64,000 nucleotides of DNA from Streptomyces sp. NBC_01788. GTDB taxonomy: Bacteria; Actinomycetota; Actinomycetes; Streptomycetales; Streptomycetaceae. The notes beneath the pieces were generated by a model, which was given only the letters and a program-made list of their open reading frames with translations, had not been told where the DNA came from and did no database searches. Shown here in pieces: positions 52,549 through 60,704 of the stretch (position 1 is its first letter; every line of letters starts with the position of its first letter). Position numbers and translations under genes: made by a program. The stretch covers positions 2,542,001-2,606,000 of the forward strand of contig NZ_CP109090.1 in NCBI RefSeq assembly GCF_035917575.1. The letters run 5' to 3'.

Positions 52549-53319
52549 ATGTCCCGTTCCATACCCGCCCGTGTCGCCGCGGCCGCCGGTGCCGTCGTCG
52601 TGCTCGTCGCCACGGCCACGGCCTGCGGGGGCTCCGTCGAGGACGACAGCAGTCCCGAGCGGCGCTCGTTCGCCCTGCGCGGAGACACCCTGACCGTGGA
52701 CTCGGACGACTCGGCGCTGGAGATCGTCTCCGGCGGTCAGGCGAAGGCGGGGGCCGTGGAGGTGAGCCGCTGGTTCAGCGGGTCCGTGCTGATCGGGGAC
52801 GATCCGAGGGTGACCTGGTCCATGAAGGACGACCGCCTGGTGCTGCGGCTGAAGTGCTCGGGGTTCGTCGCCGACTGCTCGGCCAAGCACCGGATCGAGG
52901 TCCCGCGCGGGATCGCCGTGAAGGTCGAGGACCGTGACGGCAGTGTGCGGGCGCGCGGGTTCGAGGACGCCCTGAGCATCCGTTCCGGCGACGGCTCCGT
53001 GCACGTCACCGACTCCACCGGGCCCCTGGAGCTGCGCTCCGGCGACGGGTCCGTACGGGCGGAGGTCTCCTCGCTCCGGGTACGGGCCACCACCGGCGAC
53101 GGCGAGGTCCACCTGGAGCTGGGCGCCGTACCGGACCTGGTGGACACCAGGTCCGGTGACGGCTCCGTCAGCATCACGCTGCCGCACGCGACGTACCGGG
53201 TGACGACGAAGACCGGCGACGGCTCGGTGCACGTCTCCGTGCCCCGGGACGACGCCGGCTCCCACGTGGTGTCCGCGACCACCGGCGACGGTGGGATCAC
53301 AGTTCGTACGGCTGACTGA
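52549..53319 (+). CDS. DUF4097 beta-strand-repeat lipoprotein
   Basis: 256 residues. Signal peptide with lipobox VATATACGG (Cys ~25). The mature part is a right-handed beta-helix type array: repeated SGDGSV(H/R)V and TGDGxVxV units (RSGDGSVHVTDSTGPLELRSGDGSV, TGDGEVHLE, RSGDGSVSI, TGDGSVHVSV, TGDGGITVRT), as in DUF4097 adhesin-like proteins. It would be anchored to the outer face of the membrane. Two cysteines (LKCSGFVADC) may form a disulfide. ATG start with GGGGGAG upstream. Function unknown. Confidence 0.92.
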   Translation: MSRSIPARVAAAAGAVVVLVATATACGGSVEDDSSPERRSFALRGDTLTVDSDDSALEIVSGGQAKAGAVEVSRWFSGSVLIGDDPRVTWSMKDDRLVLRLKCSGFVADCSAKHRIEVPRGIAVKVEDRDGSVRARGFEDALSIRSGDGSVHVTDSTGPLELRSGDGSVRAEVSSLRVRATTGDGEVHLELGAVPDLVDTRSGDGSVSITLPHATYRVTTKTGDGSVHVSVPRDDAGSHVVSATTGDGGITVRTAD

Positions 53320-53374
53320 CCGGCCCGTGTGTTCGTCCTGCGCAGATGGAAGAATGAACACCATGCAGGGCGAA

Positions 53375-53402
53375 GAGCACGGGAGAGGGATTTGAACCCT
53401 CC
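53375..53402 (-). other. tRNA T-arm-like hairpin
   Basis: On the minus strand GGGGGAGGG-TTCAAAT-CCCTCTCCC forms a 9-bp stem with a perfect T-loop sequence, resembling the 3' part of a tRNA. Upstream AGAGC could pair with downstream GCTCT to close a ~100-nt structure, but no anticodon arm or full acceptor stem is seen, so it is not called a tRNA. Confidence 0.4.
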
Positions 53403-53529
53403 CCCAGCCGAAGCAAGGGGATTCCTGGCTCAAGCAGCTCATTCGCTCGGCGAACGAAGGAGTCCGACGCTCTCAGCACCAGCCGGGACGGAACCTGCCC
53501 GGTTGCCTGTTAGGACAAAGGAGTTGCGC

Positions 53530-54912
53530 GTGCTTGGCTCTCGCAACGCACGGCAGTCAGCATACCGAGCCGCGCGGGGCTATTCCTCCCCTTTGGGCGA
53601 AACCTCATTCTCGGTCGTGCTGATGCTTCCCCTGCTGGCCGCGCTCGCGCTGCCGGCCGCCTTCGCGGGCGGCGGCACCCGGCGCTGGTTCGGCGGGCGG
53701 GCCGAGACCCAGCGTGCCGAGGCGCAGGCCGCCAAGGACGCCGCCGCGGCCGCCTTCTACGAGCTGGACACCGCCCAGCGCGATCTGCGGATCTCGATCG
53801 AGACGATCACGGCGGTCGACGACTCCCCGGACGCCCGGCGCGCGGTCGGCGAGTTCGAGGCGCTCGGCCGGCGCATCGACGAGGTCAGTCAGCGTTACAT
53901 CCAGGCCGTCGACGCCCAGGACCTGGACCGGGACGATCTGGAGGCCTCCGTCGCCTCCCGGGCGCGTGTCGATCTGACCGCGGCCAAGGACGAACTGCTG
54001 GGCGTCAAGAGGGAGCTGGACCGTTTCGGCAGTGGTCTCGGGCCGCTGCTCGGCAAGGCCGAGACCCAACTGGCCCGGGTCGCACCCGGGGTGGAGCGCG
54101 CCCGGCAGGCCCTGAGCGCCGCCGCCGGCGCGCTGGACGACGCCCGCGGGTCCGGGCTCGGGGCGGATGACCTGGCCGCCCGGCTCGCCGCGCTCTCCCC
54201 CGAGCTGACGAGGCTCAACCAGGGCGCGGGACAGCACGGTGTGCAGCCGACGCTGGAGCGCGCCGAGCGGGTGGCGCGGGAGGCGGAGGCGATCCGGGCG
54301 GAGGCGGTGCGGCTGCCGGAGCAGGCCGCCGAGATCGATCACCGGCTGGTGTCGCTGCGCACCCGGGCGCAGGCGCTGGGCACGCGCGCCGGTCAGGTGG
54401 AGCCGGTGCTCAGCGAGCTGCGGCGGCGGTTCACCGTCGCCTGCTGGCAGGACCTTCAGCAGGTGCCGGAGCAGGCCGCCGGGAGCGTGCGGGAGGCGGA
54501 GGCGAAGCTCCGGGAGGCGCGGGCCGCGCGGGACGCCCAGCGCTGGCCGGACGCGACGGCGCTGCTGTCGACGGTGCGGGCGTTGCTGAACACCACGGAC
54601 GAGGCGGTGTCGGCCGCCGGGGAGCGGCTGCGGCGGCTGAACGAGGTGCAGAAGGATCCGCAGGCGGAGATCGAGCGGACCCGGTTCGCGATCCGGGACG
54701 CGCAGCGGCTGGCCATGTCGGGCCGTACGACGCCGGATCCGCGGCACGCCGGGCCGCTGGACGACTCGGTGGGCCGGCTGGAGCGGGCGGTGGCGACGCT
54801 GGAGGGCCGTCATCCCGACTACTGGCACTTCCTGACGGAGACCGAGGCGGTGCGGCAGACGGTGGCCTCGGTGGTGACCCGGATCCGCGAGGAGCGGGGA
54901 GCCGGCCGCTGA
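53530..54912 (+). CDS. Long coiled-coil protein with N-terminal membrane segment
   Basis: 460 residues from GTG 53530, chosen for its ribosome-binding site AAAGGAG seven bases upstream. Residues ~32-50 are hydrophobic (SVVLMLPLLAALALPAAFAGG), then GTRRWFGGRAETQRAEAQAAKDAAAAAFYELDTAQRDL begins nearly 400 residues of alternating Ala/Glu/Arg/Leu helices. No catalytic motif is seen. It may be a membrane-anchored scaffold; similar Streptomyces proteins are annotated hypothetical. The last codons and stop lie in an 18-bp hairpin. It is 210 bp after the lipoprotein gene and probably not co-transcribed. Confidence 0.85.
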   Translation: MLGSRNARQSAYRAARGYSSPLGETSFSVVLMLPLLAALALPAAFAGGGTRRWFGGRAETQRAEAQAAKDAAAAAFYELDTAQRDLRISIETITAVDDSPDARRAVGEFEALGRRIDEVSQRYIQAVDAQDLDRDDLEASVASRARVDLTAAKDELLGVKRELDRFGSGLGPLLGKAETQLARVAPGVERARQALSAAAGALDDARGSGLGADDLAARLAALSPELTRLNQGAGQHGVQPTLERAERVAREAEAIRAEAVRLPEQAAEIDHRLVSLRTRAQALGTRAGQVEPVLSELRRRFTVACWQDLQQVPEQAAGSVREAEAKLREARAARDAQRWPDATALLSTVRALLNTTDEAVSAAGERLRRLNEVQKDPQAEIERTRFAIRDAQRLAMSGRTTPDPRHAGPLDDSVGRLERAVATLEGRHPDYWHFLTETEAVRQTVASVVTRIREERGAGR

Positions 54913-54930
54913 CGGCCCGCTCCCCGCTCC
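54891..54930. terminator. Long GC hairpin over the coiled-coil gene's stop
   Basis: GGAGCGGGGAGCCGGCCG (54891-54908) pairs with 54913-54930 except for one C-C mismatch; the loop CTGA contains the stop codon region. It would terminate both the coiled-coil gene and the convergent Amidase_6 gene. Confidence 0.75.
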
Positions 54931-54943
54931 CGGGATTCACCGA

Positions 54944-56248
54944 TCAGGTGCGGTAGGCGTAGTAGTACGCGTCCGGGTAGGAGGCGATGATGCTCGCCAC
55001 CGACCTGTTGTAGGTGTTGGTGGAGTGGTACGACAGATACGGCACGCCCTGCGCGGTGCGCGACGTGACGATCATGGTGTGGTCCTTGGACCCGTCCCGG
55101 TTGAAGTCCATCTGGAGCACGTCGCCGACGTCCATCTGGTAGACGTTGGCGAGGCTGGTGACCCGCTTGGAGGACAGGGCGTACCAGGAGAACTCGTTGA
55201 CGCCGACGAACGAGTCCGACTGGATCTCGGCGTTGCCGAACCACTTGTGGAAGTCGTACGTGTAGCCGGGTTCGTGCTTCCAGCCGCCCGCCTTGAGGGA
55301 CTGGCTGACGAAGTTGGTGCAGTCGCCGCCGGCCCCCGCCCCGTTGAAGTCGGGGTACTCGGGGTTGTAGTTGTTCCAGTACTTCGTCGCGTACGCCGCC
55401 ATGGCCTTGTAGTCGTAGGCCCCGCCGGTGAGGTTCTTCGCTGCGGCGGGCGGGTTCGCGGTGATGGCCGCGCGGGGTGCCGCGGGCGGGTTGCCGTCGG
55501 CGGCGACGCTCGGGGCCGTGGTGGAGGGCGCCGGGGCCGCGGTGGTCGGGGCCGGGGTCGCCGGCGCCGTGGTGGGCGGCTTGGTCGACGCCTTCGCGGT
55601 CGGAGCCGGGGTCGACGGCTTCGCGGTGGGCGGCGTGACGACGGACGGTTCGGCGATCTGGTTGACGGCGACGCCGTCGTCCGTGTCGCGGATGCCGGTG
55701 AGCTGCCAGTTGCCCTTCTGGTCCGCCTTGAACGTCAGTTCGTGGCGGGCCTGGAAGCCGGTGGTCTTCGGCTCGTTGCCGCGGACCTTCCGGTACGTCA
55801 GGGTCGTGGTCTCGGTGACGGCGACCTTGGCGTCGCGGCCCTGCACCCGGGTGGCGTCCAGCGACACGCTGGTCTTGCCGGCGCTGTACTTCTCGCCCAG
55901 CTTCGCGAGCCGTGCCTTGCGGCCGCGCAGTTGGTCCAGGGCGGAGCTCTCCTGGCGCGACTGCGTGCCGGACAGGCGGACCTTGCCGGAGAAGCCGGAG
56001 GTCTTCCGGTGGTGGCGGCCCTTGCTGCCCGCGCCGTCGTCCACCAGGGCCTGGGTGCGGTCGGTGAAGACCGCGTCGGCCAGCTTCTGGAAGGTGGCCT
56101 TGGTGGCCGCGTCCACCGTCGGGTCGTTGGTGACGGCCGCGCCCGCGCTCCAGTTGGGCACCAGCGCGACGCCGGCGACCACGGAGGCGGCCGCCGCCGA
56201 GATTATGGTGGCGCGACGCCGCTTACGGCTAAGTTTCCTTGATTTCAA
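54944..56248 (-). CDS. Secreted Amidase_6 (NlpC/P60-like) protein
   Basis: 434 residues from a TTG start (56246-56248), supported by AGAGGGGAA seven bases upstream. Basic signal peptide (KRRRATIISAAAASVVAGVALVPNWSAGA), an N-terminal domain to ~200 (YRKVRGNEPKTTGFQARHELTFKADQKGNWQLTGIRD), a Thr/Pro/Ala-rich linker (~205-270), then the Amidase_6 domain: YDYKAMAAYATKYWNNYNPEYPDFNGAGAGGDCTNFVSQSL (catalytic Cys in GGDCTNFVSQ) and DHTMIVTSRTAQGVPYLSYHSTNTYNRS (His). It is a probable cell-wall peptidase. Its neighbour is a polysaccharide deacetylase-like gene on the same strand. Confidence 0.9.
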   Translation of the reverse strand: MKSRKLSRKRRRATIISAAAASVVAGVALVPNWSAGAAVTNDPTVDAATKATFQKLADAVFTDRTQALVDDGAGSKGRHHRKTSGFSGKVRLSGTQSRQESSALDQLRGRKARLAKLGEKYSAGKTSVSLDATRVQGRDAKVAVTETTTLTYRKVRGNEPKTTGFQARHELTFKADQKGNWQLTGIRDTDDGVAVNQIAEPSVVTPPTAKPSTPAPTAKASTKPPTTAPATPAPTTAAPAPSTTAPSVAADGNPPAAPRAAITANPPAAAKNLTGGAYDYKAMAAYATKYWNNYNPEYPDFNGAGAGGDCTNFVSQSLKAGGWKHEPGYTYDFHKWFGNAEIQSDSFVGVNEFSWYALSSKRVTSLANVYQMDVGDVLQMDFNRDGSKDHTMIVTSRTAQGVPYLSYHSTNTYNRSVASIIASYPDAYYYAYRT

Positions 56249-56356
56249 TGGTGTTCCCCTCTATGCCGGTAGACCTACCGGGCGACGGCATCTTCGCATG
56301 CGGTGTGGAGAGGCTGTGTAGCGGGGGCCACAAGCGGAACTCTCCCGTCACGCGGT

Positions 56357-57661
56357 TCAGTTGACCACGGACGACCAGTCGGGCGACTGGGCCGGGTCCA
56401 GGGAGCGCAGCCGCTGCAGCGTTTCCGGTTTCTGCACGTCCAGCCAGTCGGCGAGCTCCCGGAACGACACGCACTTGACGTCCTTCTTGACGCAGGTGTT
56501 CTTGACGACCTGGTCGATGGCCTTCATGTAGATGCCGCCGTTCCAGTCCTCGAAGTGGTTGCCGATGAACAGGGGCGCCCGGCTGCCGTAGTAGACGCGG
56601 TTGAATCCCGCCATGTAGGCGTCGACGGTCTGCTGCTCCCACTGCGGGAAGTTGGCCGGATTGCCCTGGGTCTCGCCGTCGGACTGGTTGTAGAGGAAGT
56701 TGAAGTCCATCGACAGGCCCTGGTACTTGCCGTCCTCGTACGGGAGCATCTGGAGCGGGAAGTCCCAGATGCCGTCCTTCTTCGCCGGCCAGATCTGGAA
56801 GTCGCCGGGCGAGCTGGCGTCGTAGCGCCAGCCGTAGTCCTTGATGGCCTTCAGCAGGTTGGGCTGTCCCTCCAGGCAGGGCGCGCGTCCGCCGGTGATC
56901 TCCTTGCGGAAGTCGAAGGGCAGCGGCGGAAGGTCGGTGAGGCCGGAGTTGGTCTTCCACTTCTCCGCGAAGTCGTAGAACTGGTCGATCTCGCTCTTCC
57001 ACTCCTCGACGCTCCAGTCGCCGCCGCCCTTCGCGCCGCAGAAGTGGCCGTTGAAGTGGGTGCCGATCTCGTTGCCCTCCTCGTAGGCCTTGCTGAGCTG
57101 CTCCACGGTGGTGCGGATGTGGTCGACGGTGGCGTAGTCGATGGCGGCGGACCCCGGCGAGTGCTGCGGCGGGTGGTAGATGTCCTTCTTGGCCTTGGGC
57201 AGCAGGTAGATGCCCGTGAGGAAGAAGGTCATGTGGGCGTCGTACTCCTTGGCCAGCTCCCGGTAGTGCGAGAACAGGTGGTCGTCGCCCTCCAGGCCGC
57301 CGTCCCAGGAGAAGACCACGAACTGCGGCGGCTTCTCGCCGGGTTCGAGCGGCTTCGGCTTCCACTCGGCCTTCTGCGGGCCGGTGTAGGAGGTGGAGCC
57401 GTCACCGAGCACCCGCACCTTGCCGTCCCACTCGGGCTCCGCGGCCGCGCCGGACGGCGAACCGGCTTTCTTGGGGCCGCGCCCGGCCTCTTCGCCCTTG
57501 GACCCGGCGGACGCGGTCGGCGCGGTCGAGTCGGCACGGGTGAGCGTCAGAAAGCCCGCCACCACGGAGGCGACCACCAGCAGGGCGGCCAGGGTCAGGA
57601 ACTCGGGACGGGTGGTGCGGCGAGGTGCACGTGCCTTGCGCCGACGGCCGTTTGACTTCAT
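56357..57661 (-). CDS. Polysaccharide deacetylase-like secreted protein
   Basis: 434 residues. Basic start (MKSNGRRRKARAPRRTTRPEF), a signal anchor (LTLAALLVVASVVAGFLTL), a Ser/Gly linker, then a NodB-like barrel from ~105: QFVVFSWDGGLEGDDHLFSHYREL, YDAHMTFFLTGIYLLP, GNEIGTHFNGHFCG. The metal triad is kept (Asp of WDGG, two His of HFNGH), but the first Asp of the canonical TFDDG motif is replaced by Trp, so catalysis may differ. A long helical insert with EEWKSEIDQFYDFAEKWKTN follows. It is about 110 bp upstream of the Amidase_6 gene on the same strand. Confidence 0.88.
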   Translation of the reverse strand: MKSNGRRRKARAPRRTTRPEFLTLAALLVVASVVAGFLTLTRADSTAPTASAGSKGEEAGRGPKKAGSPSGAAAEPEWDGKVRVLGDGSTSYTGPQKAEWKPKPLEPGEKPPQFVVFSWDGGLEGDDHLFSHYRELAKEYDAHMTFFLTGIYLLPKAKKDIYHPPQHSPGSAAIDYATVDHIRTTVEQLSKAYEEGNEIGTHFNGHFCGAKGGGDWSVEEWKSEIDQFYDFAEKWKTNSGLTDLPPLPFDFRKEITGGRAPCLEGQPNLLKAIKDYGWRYDASSPGDFQIWPAKKDGIWDFPLQMLPYEDGKYQGLSMDFNFLYNQSDGETQGNPANFPQWEQQTVDAYMAGFNRVYYGSRAPLFIGNHFEDWNGGIYMKAIDQVVKNTCVKKDVKCVSFRELADWLDVQKPETLQRLRSLDPAQSPDWSSVVN

Positions 57662-57719
57662 GTGGGGGGCTCAATCTGCGAGGGGGGTGGTGGGAGCGGG
57701 TGCGGCCGGGCCGCCGGGC

Positions 57720-60191
57720 TCAGACGGGTGGGTTCACGGCACCCGCCCAGATCCCGTAGGGAACGCTGTCGGCCCGGGTGCCGGCGACTCCTTCCAGTGG
57801 CAGCGGTTCGAGACTCTTGGCCAGATCCATGCGGTAGACGACGACCGCCGTGGACACCGACTTGACGGTGCCCACGTACCAGGCGGCGGTGTCGTCCTCG
57901 GTGGCGCCGGCCTTGCCTGCCACCGAGGCCGTGGCCGCCTCCCCCGCCGTGCCGGACGCCGGCCCCGTGCCCGCGGCCGGGTGGGCGGTGCGGAAGGACT
58001 CGCCGAGCGCCTCGGTGACCGCCTCGGCCACGTCCCGGCCGACCGCGCGCTTCGCGGCCGGGGTGTCCAGCCGGACGGAGGAGCCGTTGCGGGTGATCCG
58101 CCGCACCGAGTACGGCTCGGTGTGCGTGCCCTTGGCGGCGAAGGTGGCGTAGCCGCCGGCCATCCGGATCGCGCTCGGGGTGGAGCTGCCGAGGGACAGC
58201 GCGGGCACCTGCGGGCCCATGCTGGCGGGCAGCAGTCCGGCCGCCTGGGCGGTCTGCTTGACCTTGTCCAGGCCGGTGTCCATGCCGAGTTGCATGAAGG
58301 GCGTGTTCACGGAGTTCGCGAGCGCCTGGTGCAGGCTGATCCGCCCCCAGGACTTCCGGTCGTCGTTGTGGGCGGACACCTTCTTACCGCTGCGGTCCCA
58401 GTAGGGGCCCTCGGGGGTGGTGACGGGCACGTCGTCGTCGCCGTCGTAAAGGGTCTGCGGGGTGACCTGCTCCCTGGGTTCGTCGCGCTGCTTGATGACG
58501 CCGTGTTCGAGTCCGGCCGCGTAGACGAACGGCAGGAAGGCCGAACCGGCCGGGACGGTGGTGGCGTTGGACTCGTTGTAGCCCTGGGTGCGGTGGTCGG
58601 GGCCGCCGTAGACGGCGAGGATGCGGCCGTCGGCGGCCACGGAGGCGGCACCGTAGTGCACGGTCTTCGCCGGGCCCGGGGTGGTCTTGCCCGCGTTCTT
58701 GCGGGCCTTGGTGACCTCGTCGGTCAGGGCGCCTTCCCGCTTGCGGTCGAAGGTGGTGTAGATCTGGTAGCCGCCCAGGTCGAAATCCTGGTCGGTGATG
58801 TGCGCGGCCTTCTTGGCGTACTGCGAGGCCAGTTCGACCAGGTAGTCGGTCTGCTGGCCGGTGTCGTAGAGCGGGTTGCGCTTGAGCGGCTCGGGGAACG
58901 TGCGGAACGTGGCGCGTTCGGCCTTCGACAGCTTGCCGATCTTGACCATGCGGTCGAGGGTCCAGGTCCAGCGCTCCACGGCACGGCGGTGGTTGGCCTC
59001 GTTCAGGGTGGGATCGTAGAGCCCGGCGCCCTTGAGCAGGGAGGCGAGGAAGGCGGCCTCGCTGGCGTTGAGGTCGCCGACGTCCTTGCCGTAGTAGGCC
59101 TGGGCGGCGCGCTGGATGCCGTAGGTGCCGCGGCCGAACCAGCTCGTGTTGAGGTAGCCCTCGAGGATCTTGTCCTTGCTCATCTGGTTGTCGAGCTTGA
59201 GCGAGATCATCGCCTCGGTGAACTTACGGCTGACGGACTGGTCCTGGGAGAGGTAGACGTTCTTGACGTACTGCTGGGTGATGGTGGAGCCGCCCTGGGT
59301 GTCGCCCTTGCCGACGGTGCGCCACACGGCCCGGCCGAGGCCGGTGAAGGAGATGCCGGGGTCGCTGTAGAAGCTCTCGTTCTCGGCCGCGAGGACGGCC
59401 CAGCGCACGTCCTCGGGTATGTCCTTCAGCGGCATCGCCTGGCGCTGCACCCAGCCGGTACGGGCCATGGGGGTGCCGTCGGACCAGAAGTAGACGTTGT
59501 CCTGCTGGGTGGCGTAGGTGTTCAGGTTCTGCGGGATGTCGGTCGCGGCGTAGGCGATGGCCAGCAGGAAGGCGCTCAGGCCCATGGCCGCGACGGTGGC
59601 GCCGGCCCATTGTCTCCAGGAGGGGAGCCAGCGGCGCCAGCCGGTGCGGCCGGGGCGCGGGTAGACGGGTTTGAGTCTGCGGGCGTACGGCGCGGCCACC
59701 GCGACGAGGGGGGCGAGGCGCCGGGTCAGGGCCGGGGGAATCGCGGGGCGGGTGCGCGTGCGCGGCTTGCGGCGGTCGGCGCGCCGCCGGGGCGGGCCGT
59801 CGGACGGTTCGGACGGGCCGGACCCATCGGGCTGGTCGGACTGCTCCGACGTGTCGGAGGGGTCGGACGGGTCCGGGGGCGTGGGCTGGAAGGCGCGCAA
59901 CTGCATCGTCTCGTGCGGTTGCGCGCTCGTATGCCGCTCGCGAAGGCTGTCGACCTTCAGCTGCATCGTCTCGTGCGGTTGCGCGCTCGTATGCCGCTCG
60001 CGGAGGCTGTCGACCTTCAGCTGCATGGTCTCGTCCGCCCGGCGCAGGTCGTCGACCTTGAGCTGGATCGTTTCCTCCGCACGCACCGGCCGGTCGGTCT
60101 TCGACTGCTCCGGCTGTCCGGCCTCGACGCTGCGCCCGTCGGACCGGCGGCCTTCCTCCGGAAGACCTTCCCCCCGCCCTGCCTCCGTCAC
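57720..60191 (-). CDS. Class A penicillin-binding protein with altered transpeptidase motifs
   Basis: 823 residues. The cytoplasmic N-terminus has repeats of (E/D)ETMQLKVDSLRERHTSAQPH; then a Pro/Asp/Ser linker and one membrane helix (ATVAAMGLSAFLLAIAYAA). The GT51 domain is intact (WAVLAAENESFYSDPG with catalytic Glu, then GGSTITQQYVKN, SRKFTEAMISLKLD, EGYLNTSWFGRGTYGI). In the transpeptidase domain the SxxK motif reads SAFL (AGSAFLPFVYAAGLE) and KTG reads KAG (GKAGATEDDTAAWYVG), while SVN is kept. It should polymerise glycan; crosslinking is doubtful. GTG 60189-60191 with GGAGGAGG upstream is preferred over the ATG/GTG 31 codons earlier. Confidence 0.9.
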   Translation of the reverse strand: MTEAGRGEGLPEEGRRSDGRSVEAGQPEQSKTDRPVRAEETIQLKVDDLRRADETMQLKVDSLRERHTSAQPHETMQLKVDSLRERHTSAQPHETMQLRAFQPTPPDPSDPSDTSEQSDQPDGSGPSEPSDGPPRRRADRRKPRTRTRPAIPPALTRRLAPLVAVAAPYARRLKPVYPRPGRTGWRRWLPSWRQWAGATVAAMGLSAFLLAIAYAATDIPQNLNTYATQQDNVYFWSDGTPMARTGWVQRQAMPLKDIPEDVRWAVLAAENESFYSDPGISFTGLGRAVWRTVGKGDTQGGSTITQQYVKNVYLSQDQSVSRKFTEAMISLKLDNQMSKDKILEGYLNTSWFGRGTYGIQRAAQAYYGKDVGDLNASEAAFLASLLKGAGLYDPTLNEANHRRAVERWTWTLDRMVKIGKLSKAERATFRTFPEPLKRNPLYDTGQQTDYLVELASQYAKKAAHITDQDFDLGGYQIYTTFDRKREGALTDEVTKARKNAGKTTPGPAKTVHYGAASVAADGRILAVYGGPDHRTQGYNESNATTVPAGSAFLPFVYAAGLEHGVIKQRDEPREQVTPQTLYDGDDDVPVTTPEGPYWDRSGKKVSAHNDDRKSWGRISLHQALANSVNTPFMQLGMDTGLDKVKQTAQAAGLLPASMGPQVPALSLGSSTPSAIRMAGGYATFAAKGTHTEPYSVRRITRNGSSVRLDTPAAKRAVGRDVAEAVTEALGESFRTAHPAAGTGPASGTAGEAATASVAGKAGATEDDTAAWYVGTVKSVSTAVVVYRMDLAKSLEPLPLEGVAGTRADSVPYGIWAGAVNPPV
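59901..60020 (-). repeat. Near-perfect 60-bp tandem duplication inside the PBP gene
   Basis: 59901-59960 and 59961-60020 differ at one base. The unit encodes the 20 residues around ETMQLKVDSLRERHTSAQPH and adds one more copy of a motif that occurs four times in the PBP tail. Confidence 0.97.
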
Positions 60192-60411
60192 AACTGTGTC
60201 CTCCTCCGCACTTTCGTGGTGCTCGCGCGGGTCGACACCTTCACCGCAACTGCGGCTGCTCTCCCCTTTGTTCGCAGCCACCACGCGGCCCTCGCGGCGC
60301 TACAAAATTATCAGCCGTCTTTTCCAGTTCTCCGCACAAGAACTGGACAGAAACCAAGACATAAGAAACACGGAGGGCTGTGTGTCCGGTCACGCCCGTT
60401 AATCTGGGCGC

Positions 60412-60633
60412 ATGCCTCGCTACGAGTACCGCTGCCGGAGCTGCGGCGACACCTTCGAACTGAGTCGTCCCATGGCGGAGTCGTCCGCCCCGGCCAGCTG
60501 CCCCGCCGGGCACGACGACACGGTCAAGCTGCTGTCCACGGTCGCGGTGGGCGGCTCCGCGGCCGCCCCGGCACCCGCGCCGCGGTCCGGCTCGGGCGGC
60601 GGCGGGTGCTGCGGCGGAGGCTGCTGCGGCTGA
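60412..60633 (+). CDS. FmdB-family zinc ribbon protein
   Basis: 73 residues. MPRYEYRCRSCGDTFELSRPM gives the first CxxC half; the second half is CPAGHDDTVKLLSTVAV (Cys-x3-His), as in many actinobacterial FmdB proteins. A Gly/Ala/Pro linker is followed by a cysteine-rich end GGGGCCGGGCCG with four further Cys. FmdB proteins are named after a regulator of formamidase; their role in Streptomyces is unknown. ATG start. It is divergent from the PBP gene. Confidence 0.93.
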   Translation: MPRYEYRCRSCGDTFELSRPMAESSAPASCPAGHDDTVKLLSTVAVGGSAAAPAPAPRSGSGGGGCCGGGCCG

Positions 60634-60704
60634 CGCACCACCAACCGGCTGACAGCCCATCCGGCTGACGACCAGCCGGCTGACATCGACGGCGGCTCGC
60701 GCCC

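Noticed and set aside
53375..53470. Full tRNA gene on the minus strand
   Set aside because: The T arm is convincing, but no matching seven-base acceptor stem, D arm or anticodon arm could be fitted.
53329..53529. N-terminal extension of the coiled-coil protein gene
   Set aside because: The extension runs over the tRNA-like hairpin and lacks coding character; GTG 53530 has an excellent ribosome-binding site.
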